64,000 nucleotides of DNA from Branchipolynoe longqiensis (lineage: Eukaryota > Annelida > Polychaeta > Phyllodocida > Polynoidae), in the NCBI GenBank assembly GCA_030323885.1, contig CM059198.1:8764086-8828085 (forward strand), given 5' to 3'. Each line of letters opens with the position of its first letter. Position 1 is the stretch's first letter. Shown one piece after another: positions 44,430 to 54,734 of this stretch. Under the pieces are notes generated by a model. That model was not told where the DNA came from and made no database searches. It worked only from the letters and a program-made list of their open reading frames with translations. The translations under genes and the position numbers were made by a program.

Positions 44430-44780
44430 TGGGGGGAAGGGAGAGGGAGGGGGTGAGGGCGAGAGAGGAGGAGGAGGTCGAAGGGATGGGAGGTGGGTTA
44501 GAGGGGGAGCGGGAGGGGAGAAGGATAGGGGGAGTGGGAGGGGAAGGGACAGGGGGGAGTGAGAGCGGGGAAGGAGAGGGGGAAGGGAGATGGGAAGGGA
44601 GATGGGGAGGGAGAAGGGGAGGGAGAAGGGGAGGGAGAAGGGGAGGGAGAAGGGGAGGGAGAAGGGAAGGGAGAAGGGGAGGGATAAGGGGAGGGAGAGG
44701 GGGTGAGAGAAGGGAGAGGGGAGAGTGTGGGGGGGGGGGGGAGGGGAGGGGTGGAGAAGTAACGCCTCCAGCCTGAGAGC
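44430..44780. repeat. G-rich polypurine tract (GGGAGGGAGAAGG)n
   Basis: Tandem 12-bp GGGAGGGAGAAG repeats at 44580-44700 inside a 350-bp purine-rich stretch ending in a G run at 44730-44741. Confidence 0.9.
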
Positions 44781-44928
44781 CGCGTTCACTTATTCAACTC
44801 TGGCGGATCCAGATTTATGGAATACAGGCGTAGTCTCTGCAGTCCAACTCCCATATCGACACACCACATAGAGTGTGTGCACAAGAACAGTTTGTTTTAC
44901 ATCCTATCAACATCTAAGATCCAGTGAT

Positions 44929-45473
44929 GAAAGTGGTCTCTGGCAAAAAATGCGGAAATCAGGCCGACACCTTGGCACCACTTAGCGGGTTTAGGCAGAA
45001 CCAATGGCGAATCTCTGCGAAAAGGCGGATATTCCCTGATAGGGAATCGTGTAAAAATGCCAGAAGTCAGGTTAAAACTGTCCTTATTCAAGTTATTGTA
45101 CCTGTATTGTCACCCATGTCAAACTCTCTCTTGGTTAGATTTTCTGTTCTAGAAACATCTAAGGTCATATAACAACAGGATTCGGACTAACCAATTGCTG
45201 TTATATATATATACATATGTGTGATGTATAACGCATTATACAAGTATAAATGCTAAGGGAACATATATACTTTGCTACTTCCTCCATTGGTGCATTGGTG
45301 AAGTCCCCCCCCCCCCCTCCCCCACTGTCGGGAGTTGTGTATGGGTGCCCCCCCCCCCTCGCGCCACACACACTGGAGGAAATATATATATATATTGGCA
45401 CTTTCTGAACATTAATCAGTGAATATAAAAAATGGCGGAAATCCACATAATCAAGGAAATCTTTCATCCCCGA
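44929..45473. mobile_element. hAT-like MITE carrying an insert
   Basis: Starts GTGATGAAAGTGGTCTCTGG and ends GAAATCTTTCATCCCC, with the family body. The interior from about 45205 to 45395 is foreign: it is the repeat also found at 63342-63504. Confidence 0.65.
45210..45395. repeat. Dispersed repeat D, inserted in the hAT-like MITE
   Basis: GTGATGTATAACGCATTATA, CAAGTATAAATGCTAAGGGA, CATTGGTG ... poly-C ... GGGTGCCCCCC and CGCGCCACACACACTGGAGG align with 63342-63504. No clear inverted termini. Confidence 0.6.
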
Positions 45474-45485
45474 AGCTCACATTAG

Positions 45486-45624
45486 AACGGGTAGCGATTT
45501 GTGATAGTGCACACTCATGACAACTTTATAGTTGAAGGACCAGGCTGCCAGCACCATGACCCAATATCCGACTCAGTCACATGATCCTGATACTGAGCAA
45601 ACCAGTCCCTGCCTGATCCTAATG
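45486..45624 (-). mobile_element. SINE-1, left part split by the Ngaro-like element
   Basis: From AACGGGTAGCGATTTGTGAT to CCTGATCCTAATG; it continues at 51161 with CTGAGCGCTAGGCTAGG. The two parts form one SINE-1 when the insertion is removed. Confidence 0.85.
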
Positions 45625-45627
45625 ATG

Positions 45628-45885
45628 CGCGAGAAGGAAGACAGAAGACGGAGGTGGGAACTGAGGCGTTTATTGGTTACGCCTCGGGCAACAAAACACA
45701 AAACAGTGAATAAACAATATCAATGCATAATATAGGATGTACAAGTAGGGTAATGCAATCAACTATGAATAGATAAGGTATAATGTCTTGTGGATCAGGT
45801 GAGTTCATGCGGCGACGAGGGCATCGGCCCGAGGAGGGAGTCCTGCGGGTCTTATGGCAGGGGGTGCGCCGAGGAGCCCTCCACC
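45628..45885 (-). repeat. Terminal repeat B2 of the Ngaro-like element
   Basis: 258 bp, starting CGCGAGAAGGAAGACAGAAG and ending GGAGCCCTCCACC; same length and apparently the same sequence as 46174-46431. Confidence 0.95.
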
Positions 45886-45930
45886 GGGGTAGTGGAGAGT
45901 TAGTGGAGAGATAGTTGGGTGGGTGGGTGG

Positions 45931-46170
45931 AGAAGAAGGGCAGCGTGGAGGAGACTGGAGGCGAATGGCTGAAGGAGGCGGCGGGCGGCCTTATAAGGGA
46001 GAAGGTGAGGGGTGGCAGGAGAGGCGTGAACGCTCAAGGCCGGGGGAGGGCGGAGGTGAGGAGCAGGCGTCGCGCGAGGCGCGAATGCTGGGTGAGCGAT
46101 CAGAGGGGGGGGGGGGGGGGAGTCGCTCTCCCTTCCCTCGCATCAAACGAAATGCTTCGCATTACGACCG
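45931..46170 (-). repeat. Terminal repeat A2 of the Ngaro-like element
   Basis: 240 bp, AGAAGAAGGGCAGCGTGGAG to GCTTCGCATTACGACCG. It differs from 50928-51157 by a 10-bp indel near 46045, by G-run length and by point changes. Confidence 0.95.
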
Positions 46171-46173
46171 ATG

Positions 46174-46431
46174 CGCGAGAAGGAAGACAGAAGACGGAGG
46201 TGGGAACTGAGGCGTTTATTGGTTACGCCTCGGGCAACAAAACACAAAACAGTGAATAAACAATATCAATGCATAATATAGGATGTACAAGTAGGGTAAT
46301 GCAATCAACTATGAATAGATAAGGTATAATGTCTTGTGGATCAGGTGAGTTCATGCGGCGACGAGGGCATCGGCCCGAGGAGGGAGTCCTGCGGGTCTTA
46401 TGGCAGGGGGTGCGCCGAGGAGCCCTCCACC
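46174..46431 (-). repeat. Terminal repeat B1 of the Ngaro-like element
   Basis: 258-bp direct copy of 45628-45885. The last codons and stop of the recombinase frame (46398) lie inside it. Confidence 0.95.
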
Positions 46432-47410
46432 AAAACGGAGGAGAGGGCTCGAGGCGCACCCGAGGGGGCGAGGCGATGCACGTAGGCGTGCACGGCCTCG
46501 GAGGTCCAGGTCCCCTGGGCCATGATGTCGGGGAGGGCCACCCCGGCGCGCTGGCAGGCCTGGGCGGCGCCCCGGCGCAGACTGTGCAGGGTGAAAGCCT
46601 GAGAATCCGGAACGCCTTGGGCCTTGAGGGCGCCCCTCAGGAGTTCGGTGAGGGAGCGCGGGTCGAGGGGCCGGCCGGAGGGCATCAGGAGGGCCGGCGC
46701 GTCGAGGGCCGCCGGGGTCTGGGCGAGGGCGAGCTGCCAGGCCGAGACTGGGCAGAGGGCCGATCCGGGCATGGCTGGGATGAAGAGGGCCACCGCGCCC
46801 GAGGGGGCGGAGATCGTCTTGGAACTCCGTATTAGGAGCCGGAGGCCTCCGGGCGCGGGGCGGACGTCAGCGCGGATGAGGGTGTGGGGGCCCCCCCACC
46901 CCTCGGGGCTCGGGGCCAGGAGGTTAGACTGGCGGAGCATGCCGAAGTACCCGAGGAGGAGGGCGGCCCGAGGGACGATGGAGGCGGGGCCCGCGCGGGC
47001 GAGGTGGTCTATGACGAGCGTGAGGTGATGAGGCGTGATGGGCGGGGCCTGGCGTGGGACGTGAGTGGAGATGCGCTCCCCCCGCGGCAGACGTCCCTGG
47101 CGAGGCGGGCGTCGAAGCCCGAGGTGAGGCCGCCCGCCCCCTCCACCCAGGTCCGGGCCCCCGAGACGGCGTTCTTGACGGAGGCCGGGGCGAGGGCACG
47201 GGCGAAGAGGGAGGCGGTGAAGGCGGCGACGTCGAAGGCCGACGGGGCGAGAGGGTCGACGCCTCGGGCAACTGTGAAGCTCACGAAGTCCTCGGCCTGG
47301 CGACGGCGGTTCCTCCAGGTCGCCGGGGCGAGGGCTGCGCGGCGGAGGCGAACGACGTCCTGGATCTCAGCGGGGGGGTAACCTAAAGCCCGGGATGAAA
47401 TGGAAAGGCG
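46398..47410 (-). pseudogene. Tyrosine recombinase of the Ngaro-like element (one frame break)
   Basis: The N-terminal half is open after a TGA at 47411-47413: LAPATWRNRRRQAEDFVSFT, ALAPASVKNAVSGARTWVEG, a SAM-like core-binding domain. At a C6 run (47078-47083) the frame must change to continue as STHVPRQAPPITPHHLTLVI and the catalytic domain. The latter shows YFGMLRQSNL (catalytic Arg), TLHSLRRGAAQ (H-x-x-R) and GTWTSEAVHAYV (W and the nucleophilic Tyr), so the R-H-R-Y set is intact. Reaction (family knowledge): cut and religation of a circular cDNA into the target via a covalent 3'-phosphotyrosine. It overlaps the end of the RT frame, which may originally have been fused (see the C7 run at 47372-47378). 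Total about 335 aa. Confidence 0.85.
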
Positions 47411-49686
47411 TCATGAGATGCGGCGGCGGGGAGAAGCCCGAGGCGAGCCACCTCGCTCCGGCCGTGTCGGCCCAGGGACCGGCGAGGTGGGCCCGGCTGA
47501 GGGCGTCGGCGAGGAGGAGGTCCGCCCCGGGCTTATGAGTGATGTGCAGCTGAAAGGAGCCAGAGGCCGCCAGTAACCATAGCTCCCGTGCACAGGTCCC
47601 GAGGGTGGGGTCTCGGGCGCGTCCCGACTCGAGGGCGGTGGCCGAGGCCATGTTGTCAGTGTAGACCACGACCGTCGCGCCCGCGATGTCGTCCGGGAGG
47701 AGAGTGTGGAGGGCGACGACGAGGTTGACCGCCTCGAGCTCGTGGATCGAGGGGAAGCGCGCCCGGAACCCCGAGGAGTACCCTCGGGCGTAGTAGTGCG
47801 TCGGGGAGTGGGCGCCGCCGCCAGTGAGACAGGAGTCGCACTCGATCACCCAGCGCCGACCCTCGGGGGATCGGAGGAGGTGGACTCCGTTGGAGATTCG
47901 TCCGTAACTGGCGAACCACCTCAGATCCCGGAGGGCGTCGTCGGCGAGGGTGACGGCGGCGGCGCCGTAGCAGCTGCGAAGCGCCCCGAGGAGGCGGGCC
48001 ATGAACTTCCGGCCGGGGAGCACGCAGCTGCTCACGTGGTTGAGGCGGCCGAGGAGACTTTGCAATTGTTGTTTCCCGAGGGTGGGCTGGGCGATGCGAG
48101 CGTCGCAGTCGCTGATGAGGGCCTGGATCTTGTCCGGGGCGACCCGGATGGTCATCGTCTCGCTGTCGAGGGCGAAGCCGAGCCAGATGAGGCGGACAGC
48201 GGGAGGATGGCACTTTCCGGGCGCTACGTCGAGGCCGAGGGCAGCGGTGAGGGCGAGGAAGGCGTCGAAGGCCTGGCACGCCCTCAGGTATGAGCCCTCG
48301 CACCCTATAAAATCGTCGACGTAGACGAGGGCATGGAAGCCCTTGCGCCGGACGATCCAGGCCACTGCGGCGGTGACGCGGACGCAGGCCACGCCCGAGG
48401 TGCGGCACCTGAAGGGGAGGGCGAGATCTACATATGTGTTGCCGTCGAGGCAGATACCGAACAGAGGGCAGGAGAGGGGGTCGGCGCGGGGCTGGCGGTA
48501 GGCCCGGGAGATGTCGGCGGTCCAGACGTAGGCCCCATGGCCTTGGTCGATGAGGCGGCGGCCCACGTCGGCGACCGAGGGGAGGGTGTAGGAGTGGGGT
48601 TCCCCGAGGAACTCGCGTCGGGGGATGCCCGAGTTCACGCTTGCTCCCGGGGGGTAGGAGAGGTCGACGATGACCCGCCTCTTGCCCGAGTCGGCCTTGG
48701 GGCGGGTCATCATCGGGGAGACCTGGGTCCAGGGGGTGAAGGGGGGGACGGTGAAAGGGCCGATGAGGGCGCCGAGGGCCAGCTCCGTGTCGACGAAGTC
48801 TCGGACGTGAGGGAGGTTCTCGGGAGGCTCTCGGTGGTTGGAGAAGGAGGGGCGGGGAATGGTGGAAGCGGAGTAGTTGGAGGGGAAGCCAAACTCGAGA
48901 AAGTCGAGGACGGCGGGGTCGGGGTAGTGGCGGAGGTGGGTGCGCCAGGCGGGTATGTGGAGGCCCGAGGGAAGGGGAATGCGGGCGGCCAAAAAGTTAG
49001 GTAGGCCCGCTTTCCGGAGGGTTGTGTAGGCGTGGTTAAATGCGGGGTAGCGGGCCCACGCCTCGCCGGAGGTGTGGGGCCAGGAGGAGAGGAGGGTAGG
49101 GCGGTATTGGTGGGGGGTGGGGCCGCAGGAGGGGGCGGCTGGGAGGGTGTCCTGGAGGTGGGGGTTGATGACGTCGACGGTAGGTTCGTCGAGGGTGGGG
49201 GCGGGGGCGGGGGCGGGGTGGCGGTGGGGTGAGGAGGTACGGATGGGGGTGAGGGGGGCAGCGAAGTCGTGCTGGGTAGGAGGGGGGGTGGTGGGGGAGG
49301 GGGGGGCGGGTCGGGGTCTGGGTCGGGGGGGCTGAGGAAGGCAGTGTCGCCTAGGGTGAGGTGGAAGTCTGGGTCGATGGTGCTGGTGGACAGCTGATGT
49401 AGGGAGGCGGCAGGGGCCTCGGGGGTGGGAGAGGGTTCCCGGGTGGTGGAGGCAGTGCTGGCAGGAGCGGCTCCGGGGGGGGTGGCGGCGGGCTTGGCCT
49501 CGGGCACTCTGCTGGTGCGCGGGGCAGCCTGGTGGATGGCCGGCTGGGTTGGCCCGAGGAGGGCCGGGGGTCCGAGGCCGGGTTTAGCGGCAGGTGGGCT
49601 GCGTGGGCTGTGGATGTCGGCGGGGCTGGTTTTAACAGTGGTTGGCCGGTTAAGGGCCTCCGGGCCGGCCGGGGGGCTCCGGCGGA
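47367..49686 (-). pseudogene. Reverse transcriptase-RNase H of the Ngaro-like element
   Basis: The main frame is open from 49583 to the stop at 47367 with no ATG. Recognisable protein starts near 49190 (TLDEPTVDVINPHLQDTLP) and runs through GEAWARYPAFNHAYTTLRK, LPNFLAARIPLPSG and RRVIVDLSYPPGASVN. RT palm motifs are VWTADISRAYRQ (first Asp) and LVYVDDFIG (catalytic YVDD), then CHPPAVRLIWLGF. RNase H follows with ECDSCLTGGGA, IHELEAVNLVVAL, VVYTDNMASATALE and LLLADALSRA, supplying D-E-D-D. Upstream of about 49300 coherent sequence (DPDFHLTLGDTAFLSPPDP, proline-rich) is in the adjacent frame and is continuous with the gag end. A frame change must therefore lie in the G-rich runs at 49282-49306. 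Confidence 0.85.
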
Positions 49687-49699
49687 CTAAAAATCCGCC
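49681..49699 (-). promoter_or_regulatory. Candidate gag-pol -1 slip site in a small hairpin
   Basis: In coding sense the gag frame ends GAT TTT TAG. A -1 slip on the T5 run lets Phe-tRNA re-pair on TTT and continues TTA GTC CGC into the pol frame, which is open to about 49300. Six-base arms GGCGGA and TCCGCC flank the T-run, giving a 6-bp stem with a 7-nt loop holding the site. The P-site slip is not a canonical X XXY YYZ heptamer, so programmed frameshifting is an inference. Confidence 0.4.
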
Positions 49700-50864
49700 G
49701 AGGTGGCGGGCGTCGCGCGCTCACGGTTGCGCTTTGAATTACACACATCCTCACTATGGGCGGTCAGCATTTTCCGCACATTGGCGCAGTATGCGCAGGT
49801 ATGTCGCTGCCGTGCGCCGCCTACGCCGTGGGCCTCCCCCGGGCCGGCTTGAGTGCAGGATGCGGGGTTCCGGTTCCATGCGGAACAGGGAGCCCCGTGG
49901 AGGTCCCTGCTGTAGCTAATCCGGGTGTCGGGCTGGGAACGGGGCTGCTGACGGGCTTTGGGCGGGTCTGTGGAGCGGGCGTGGGTGGCGGTGGAGGGAT
50001 GCTGGGTGGGCGTGGTGAGGGAGTCGAGCCTGAGGGCGTTGAGGGCTACGGGGTCGTGCCACCCGTGGGGGAGCCTCCCGTCTGCGATCCAGGAGAATAT
50101 GGATTCTGAATAGCGGCGGACGGTCGGCCAGGGGTGGATGAGGATATCTCTCATAACGGTGAGGTGGTGGTGGTGTAGGCCCTGGAGGGAGTGGGCCGGG
50201 AAGGAGGGGTGGTTCACCAGAGAGAGGAGGGCGAGGCTATACTCGTCCTTAGAGGCTTCCCCGAGTTTAACCGCCTTGCGCCCAGGGCCCCTCTCGACGA
50301 GGTCACAGGGAAACACGTAATCCGCAGGAATACCTCGGCGCCGCTCGGTATGTTGCGCCTCGGCGGAGGCGAGGATGTCGCGGACTGCGTCGGCCGCGGA
50401 TGCGGGGGTGTGCTCCGCAGGGTCTTGGCGGTAGATGGACGGCGGCGTCGGAGTCGAGCTGGCGTGGACGCGGCTGTACTGCTCGTACTGGGGATGGGGG
50501 TCTCCTGGCCGGGTCGCCCGAGGTGGAGGCGGGGGCCGGCTCCCGGCTGCGGCGTGCGCCCGAGGGGCCGGCGCGGACGGCATGCTGTAAGCGGGACTCC
50601 TGCCGCGGCGCGGGTGGCGGCTCGTCTGGACCCCCTCGGGCGATGCCGGTCTCGACGGCTTCCACGCGGCAGGTGAGGCGGTTGATCGACTCGATGAGGA
50701 GGGCGATCTCGCTGCTGGCGTGGCCCGAGGGCGTCGGGGGCTGCGGGCGACGTCGGGGCCGTAGAGGGGAGGGACCCCCCCGGGTGGCCCGAGGAGGGCC
50801 CCGGTGTGGCCATGCAGGCGGGCTTGGCAGCTTTCCGGCTCTTCCCCTTTCCGCGTCCGGGCAT
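49687..50864 (-). pseudogene. Gag-like protein of the Ngaro-like element (two frame breaks)
   Basis: Probable ATG at 50864 (MPGRGKGKSRKAAKPACMAT, basic). The frame is lost at a C7 run (50775-50781). The next frame gives SSEIALLIESINRLTCRVEA, a likely short coiled coil. Near 50580-50640 a second change leads into the third frame, with PHPQYEQYSRVHASSTPTPP, YVFPCDLVERGPGRKAVKLG, SLALLSLVNHPSFPAHSLQG and HPWPTVRRYSESIFSWIADG. The C-terminus has C-x3-N-x4-C (CSAWNRNPASC) and HTCAYCANVRKM ... H-x4-C, a zinc-binding cluster like those of DIRS/Ngaro gag. Stop TAG at 49687. Role: nucleocapsid-like packaging (family inference). Confidence 0.75.
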
Positions 50865-50927
50865 GGTGAAGGGTGGCAGAGGGGCAGCGATCCGAGAGGA
50901 GGTAATGCCGGGCTGAGGAGCCAAAGT

Positions 50928-51157
50928 AGAAGAAGGGCAGCGTGGAGGAGACTGGAGGCGAATGGCTGAAGGAGGCGGCGGGCGGCCTTATAAGGGAGAA
51001 GGTGAGGGGTGGCAGGAGAGGCGTGAACGCTCATGGCCGGGGGTGAGGAGCAGGCGTCGCGCGAGGCGCGAATGCTGGGTGAGCGATCAGAGGGGGGGGG
51101 GGGGGGGAGTCGCTCTCCCTTCCCTCGCATCAAACGAAATGCTTCGCATTACGACCA
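50928..51157 (-). repeat. Terminal repeat A1 of the Ngaro-like element
   Basis: 230 bp, direct copy of 45931-46170 with a 10-bp deletion. In coding sense it is the 5' end and should carry the promoter. Confidence 0.95.
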
Positions 51158-51160
51158 ATG

Positions 51161-51300
51161 CTGAGCGCTAGGCTAGGTCGTGACAATTATCAATTTCATA
51201 AGTCATTGGCTTGACTCAGCGGTCTTTCGAAACCATAACCTCCTGCTCAGAAAGCCATCCACAACTCTTAACGATTCGGCAATATAGTCGCCATTGTGGC
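51161..51300 (-). mobile_element. SINE-1, right part split by the Ngaro-like element
   Basis: CTGAGCGCTAGGCTAGGTCG, AAGTCATTGGCTTGACTC and a decayed type II head (AACGATTCGGCAATATAGTC). Continuous with 45486-45624. Confidence 0.8.
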
Positions 51301-51365
51301 CAGTAGTCACGGCCTCGCAATTGTACAGCAGTGCACTAGAATAGGGACTTCCGGCTGGATGCATT

Positions 51366-52135
51366 AGATGGCAAGAAAGGCCATTCGGGACGGAGACGGA
51401 ATTTTAATTAAATATTGTCTCCAATGTGGCCTCAAAATGAATGTAAAGAAGACAAAATCCATGGTTGTCAGCAGAAAGGAATACAAACCAAGAGCAGAGA
51501 TAAAAGTTAATGGTGTAATCTTGGAGCAGGTAGAGTCATTTGTGTATCTGGGCCATTTAATAACTAGTGATGGCGGATGTGAAAGAGAGATTAAACGGAG
51601 AATAAACATTGCCAAAACAACATTTCTAAAGATGCAGAAAGTACTAACATCTAGAGACATAAATATAAAAACAAGACTCCGACTGCTAAAATGCTATGTG
51701 TGGTCTACACTTTTATATTGCTGCGAGACATGGACTTTGAAGAAAGCAATAACAACAAAGCTCGAGGCATTTGAAATGTGGCACTACAGAAGAATGTTAA
51801 AAATTCCATGGACAGCAATGATAAGCAACGTGGAGGTCCTAACCAGAATGAAAATAAAGAGACAGCTAATACAAACGATCAAAAACAGAAAAATTAAATA
51901 CTTTGGCCACATGATACGAAACCAGGAATCACAGAGAAGAATACTGGAAGGGAAGACAGAAGGGAAAAGACCAAGAGGGAGAAGGACAACAATATGGATG
52001 GACAACATCACTGAGTGGACAGCAATGAGCTATGCGGAATGCGTGAGAGGAACGAATGACAGGAAGAGATGGAGGTCCATTGCAGCCAACCTTCTTCGAG
52101 AAGACGGCACCCATTGATTGATTGATTGTCTCCAA
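51366..52135 (+). pseudogene. RTE-like LINE, 3' end of the reverse transcriptase ORF
   Basis: An open frame of about 249 codons ending TGA at 52115-52117. It starts in the RT palm/thumb: LKMNVKKTKSMVVSR, VESFVYLGHLITSDGGCERE, RINIAKTTFLKMQKVL, LLKCYVWSTLLYCCETWTLK, LEAFEMWHYRRMLKIPWT and IKYFGHMIRNQ...EGKRPRGRR. This is the typical C-terminal region of the endonuclease-RT proteins of RTE-like LINEs, with no RNase H. The copy is 5'-truncated next to the SINE remnant and ends in a (TTGA)n tail at 52114-52130, characteristic of RTE-type 3' ends. The frame is unbroken over 750 bp, so the insertion is fairly recent. The exact clade is inferred. Confidence 0.75.
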
Positions 52136-52232
52136 AGAAACTGCGTTTGTGTCCCAGTGTGCACTGTCCCAAGTCAGATGTTCTGAGCAGATGTTGTGAG
52201 GACATAAAATCCCAATCAACCGATCAGAATGA
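52136..52232 (+). mobile_element. SINE-1 3' fragment
   Basis: GTGTGCACTGTCCCAAGTCAG then GATGTTGTGAGGACATAAAATCCC: degraded 3' end of SINE-1. Confidence 0.5.
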
Positions 52233-52369
52233 AGTAATGGAAGAGTTGTGTGAGTTACTAGTCTTTATAGTGTGGTTCCTCTAGAGTACAGCCTGCACCC
52301 TGGGGTTGGTTGTAGGAGTGCTGAGGATGATAAAATCAAAGCAATCACCACTCTCTCTCTATCTCACTG

Positions 52370-52648
52370 CAAACTCCGATCGAGTCAAACCAATAATGTA
52401 CAAATTGCTACTTGTCGCTTCCTAGCCAGGTGCTCAGCATTATTAGGATAAGGCAAGGACTGATTGGCTCAGGATCAGAATAATGTGACTGGTTGGTATA
52501 TCAGGTCATGGTGCTGATGGCCTGGTCTCCCAGTGGGGCAGCACTATAAAATTGCCATGAGTGTGCACTGTAACAAGTCGGTACCACTCCTGATATGACC
52601 ATGGATGTTGCCAACATGTAAAACTCCCACAACCAAACCTCTCTCACT
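52370..52648 (+). mobile_element. SINE-1, head truncated
   Basis: CCGATCGAGTCAAACCAATA through the full body to GTTGCCAACATGTAAAACTCCCAC. Confidence 0.85.
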
Positions 52649-52786
52649 GCTCATGGGGGCAAAGGGTGCTAGCAACCACGCCTAAAAATAGTTATGGCAT
52701 CAAATAACGCCTTCAACATTGGAATCCACAGGAGGATGTGGAGATAAAGTTGCATCTGGCCTGTGTCCCAACGGAAGTGAAAGGAT

Positions 52787-53158
52787 GAAGGAGGAGGAGG
52801 AGGAGGAAGGGGAGGAGGAGGAGGAGGAGGAGGAGGGGAGGAGGAGGAGGAGGAGGAGGAGGGGTAGGAGGATGAAGATGAAGATGAGAAGGAGATGGGG
52901 GAAGAGGGGGAGGAGGAAATGGAGGAGGAAGAGGAAATGGAGGCGGAGGAGATGGAGATGGAGGAGGTGGTGGAGGAGGACAGGAGAGGAGCAGGAAGAT
53001 GGGAAGAGGAGGGTAGGGGGAGAGGAGGAGGAAATGGAGGAGGAGGAGGAGGAGGAGGAGGAGGAGGAGGAAGAGGAAGAGGAAGAGGAAGAGGAGGAGG
53101 AGGAGAGGAGGAGGAGGAGGAGGAGGAGGAGGAGGAGGAGGGGGAGGAGGAGGAGGAG
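52787..53158. repeat. (GGA)n trinucleotide tract
   Basis: Purine-only (GGA/GAA)n over about 370 bp, with pure GGA runs at 52787-52862 and 53035-53158. Confidence 0.95.
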
Positions 53159-53159
53159 T

Positions 53160-53805
53160 ATGCAACCACCAGTATCGTAAACAGCCCTTACACAACCACC
53201 AGTCTGGTACACGGCCCTTACACAATCACCAGTATGGTACACGACCCCCAACACAACCACCAGTATGGTACACGGCCCATACACAACTGCCAGTATGGTA
53301 CATGACCCATACACAACCACCAGTATGGTGCACTATCCCTACACAACCACCAGTCTGGTACATGGCCCTTACACAATCACCAGTCTGGTACACGACCCCT
53401 ACACAACCACCACTATGGTACACGACCCATACACAACCACCAGTATGGTACATGGCCCTTACACAACCATCAGTCTGGTACACGACCTCTACATAACAAA
53501 CTGTATTGTACATGACCCTTACACAACCACCAGTCTGGTAGACGGCCCTTACACAACAACAAGTATGGTACATGGCCCTTACACAATCACCAGTATGGTA
53601 CACGACCCTACACAACCACCAGTCTGGTACACGGCTCTTATAGAACAAACTGTATCATGGTACATGGCCCCTACATAACAAACTGCATGGTACATGGCGC
53701 CTACACAACCACCAGTCTGGCACACGGCCCCTACACAACCACCAGTATGGTACACAGCCCTTACACAACCGCTACCAGCATCGCAATCAGCCCATTCACA
53801 ACCAT
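53160..53805. repeat. 30-bp minisatellite (ACACAACCACCAGTATGGTA...)n
   Basis: About 21 units of CACAACCACCAGTATGGTAC ACGACCCCTA. The 30-bp period keeps all frames open, so the long plus- and minus-strand frames here are artefacts. Confidence 0.95.
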
Positions 53806-53974
53806 CAACACTATATCAAAAGTATGGCACACGCGCTAACTACCATATAATATCTCGGCCAATGATGCCAGACCATAAACAAACTAAGCAATTATTTATC
53901 ACGGATGCCATCAGATCCGCTTTGAGCTTAACAGATATCCGTTATCTACACATTTGTGTGACAACCCATTGTGA

Positions 53975-54330
53975 ATTTGTTGGTTGGTTGGTTGGTTGGT
54001 TGGTTGTTGGAGTTTCACATCCTGGCAACATCTAAGGTCATATCAGGATGGATATCGACTTGCGACAGTGCACACTCATGGCGACTTTATAGTGCTGCCC
54101 CACTGGGAAATCAGACCGCCGGCAGGATGACCCAATATCCCACTCAGTCACATTATCCTGACACTGAGATAACCACTCCTTGCCCTATCCTATTAATGCC
54201 GAGCACCAGGCTAGGAAGTGACAAGTATCAATTTTATAAGTCATTGGTTTTGACGCGACCGGGAACCAAACTCACATTTCCCAAATGCGAGGCCTGCATT
54301 CTACCAATTCGGCCACCGTGCCCGGTTTGT
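53975..54330 (-). mobile_element. SINE-1 (-), complete, type II head
   Basis: (GGTT)n tail, GTTGGAGTTTCACATCCTGG, body, and head in minus sense GGGCACGGTGGCCGAATTGG TAGAATGCAGGCCTCGCA. This is the best full type II copy. Confidence 0.9.
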
Positions 54331-54417
54331 GAACTTGTAGGTTCTAGGGTCATACTGACATACTGTACACAAACGACGTAAACACGGTGCCTTGGAGGAG
54401 TGTTGGGAGGGGGGCCT

Positions 54418-54734
54418 TTGCTGAGAAAAATATATTAGGTTTATCGCTATAATCTACCATACATAGTTTGAAGTAAGCTTGGATTTAGAATGTGTAACTT
54501 TTGAGATAAATGAAGCGTAAACATGCCAACTAAATGTTGGCAAGCTTGTCAAAACTCTGACCCCACAGCCCTCAGCAATAACAGGTTCTATTGAAATGAC
54601 AATAGTATGCCCTTCTATGCAGCAATAAATGCTTAATACATGCACCAGTATCTAAGTTGGATATGTAACTTCAAATCTAGACAAGTGTTTTGCTTTTGGA
54701 AGTTTGATTCTTTTATCGAACTATGCAATTTAAT
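54418..54734. mobile_element. TTAA-MITE, left end missing
   Basis: Body from GAGAAAAATATATTAGGTTT to the end GAACTATGCAATTTAA. Confidence 0.7.

Larger units (their letters stand above)
45625..51160 (-). mobile_element. Ngaro/PAT-like tyrosine-recombinase retrotransposon
   Basis: About 5.5 kb with split direct repeats. In coding sense the order is A1 (51157-50928), gag, RT-RNase H, tyrosine recombinase, B1 (46431-46174), A2 (46170-45931), a 45-bp spacer and B2 (45885-45628). The A1-ORFs-B1A2B2 layout, a YR in place of a DDE integrase, YVDD in the RT and no methyltransferase ORF point to Ngaro (or PAT) in the DIRS order. Both outer edges and the internal B1/A2 junction share the trinucleotide ATG (45625-45627, 46171-46173, 51158-51160). 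This is as expected if a circular intermediate recombined at that core (established model for DIRS-type elements). There is no target duplication beyond ATG. GC content is far above the flanks. Frames are broken at homopolymers, so it is either a recently dead copy or suffers assembly indels. Confidence 0.88.

Noticed and set aside
47656..49004. Long plus- and minus-strand frames overlapping the RT gene (195-250 codons)
   Set aside because: Shadows caused by very high GC; only the frame with YVDD and RNase H motifs is meaningful.
52669..53678. Poly-Ser/Pro/Glu and VHGPYTTTSM-repeat frames
   Set aside because: Explained by (GGA)n and a 30-bp minisatellite.
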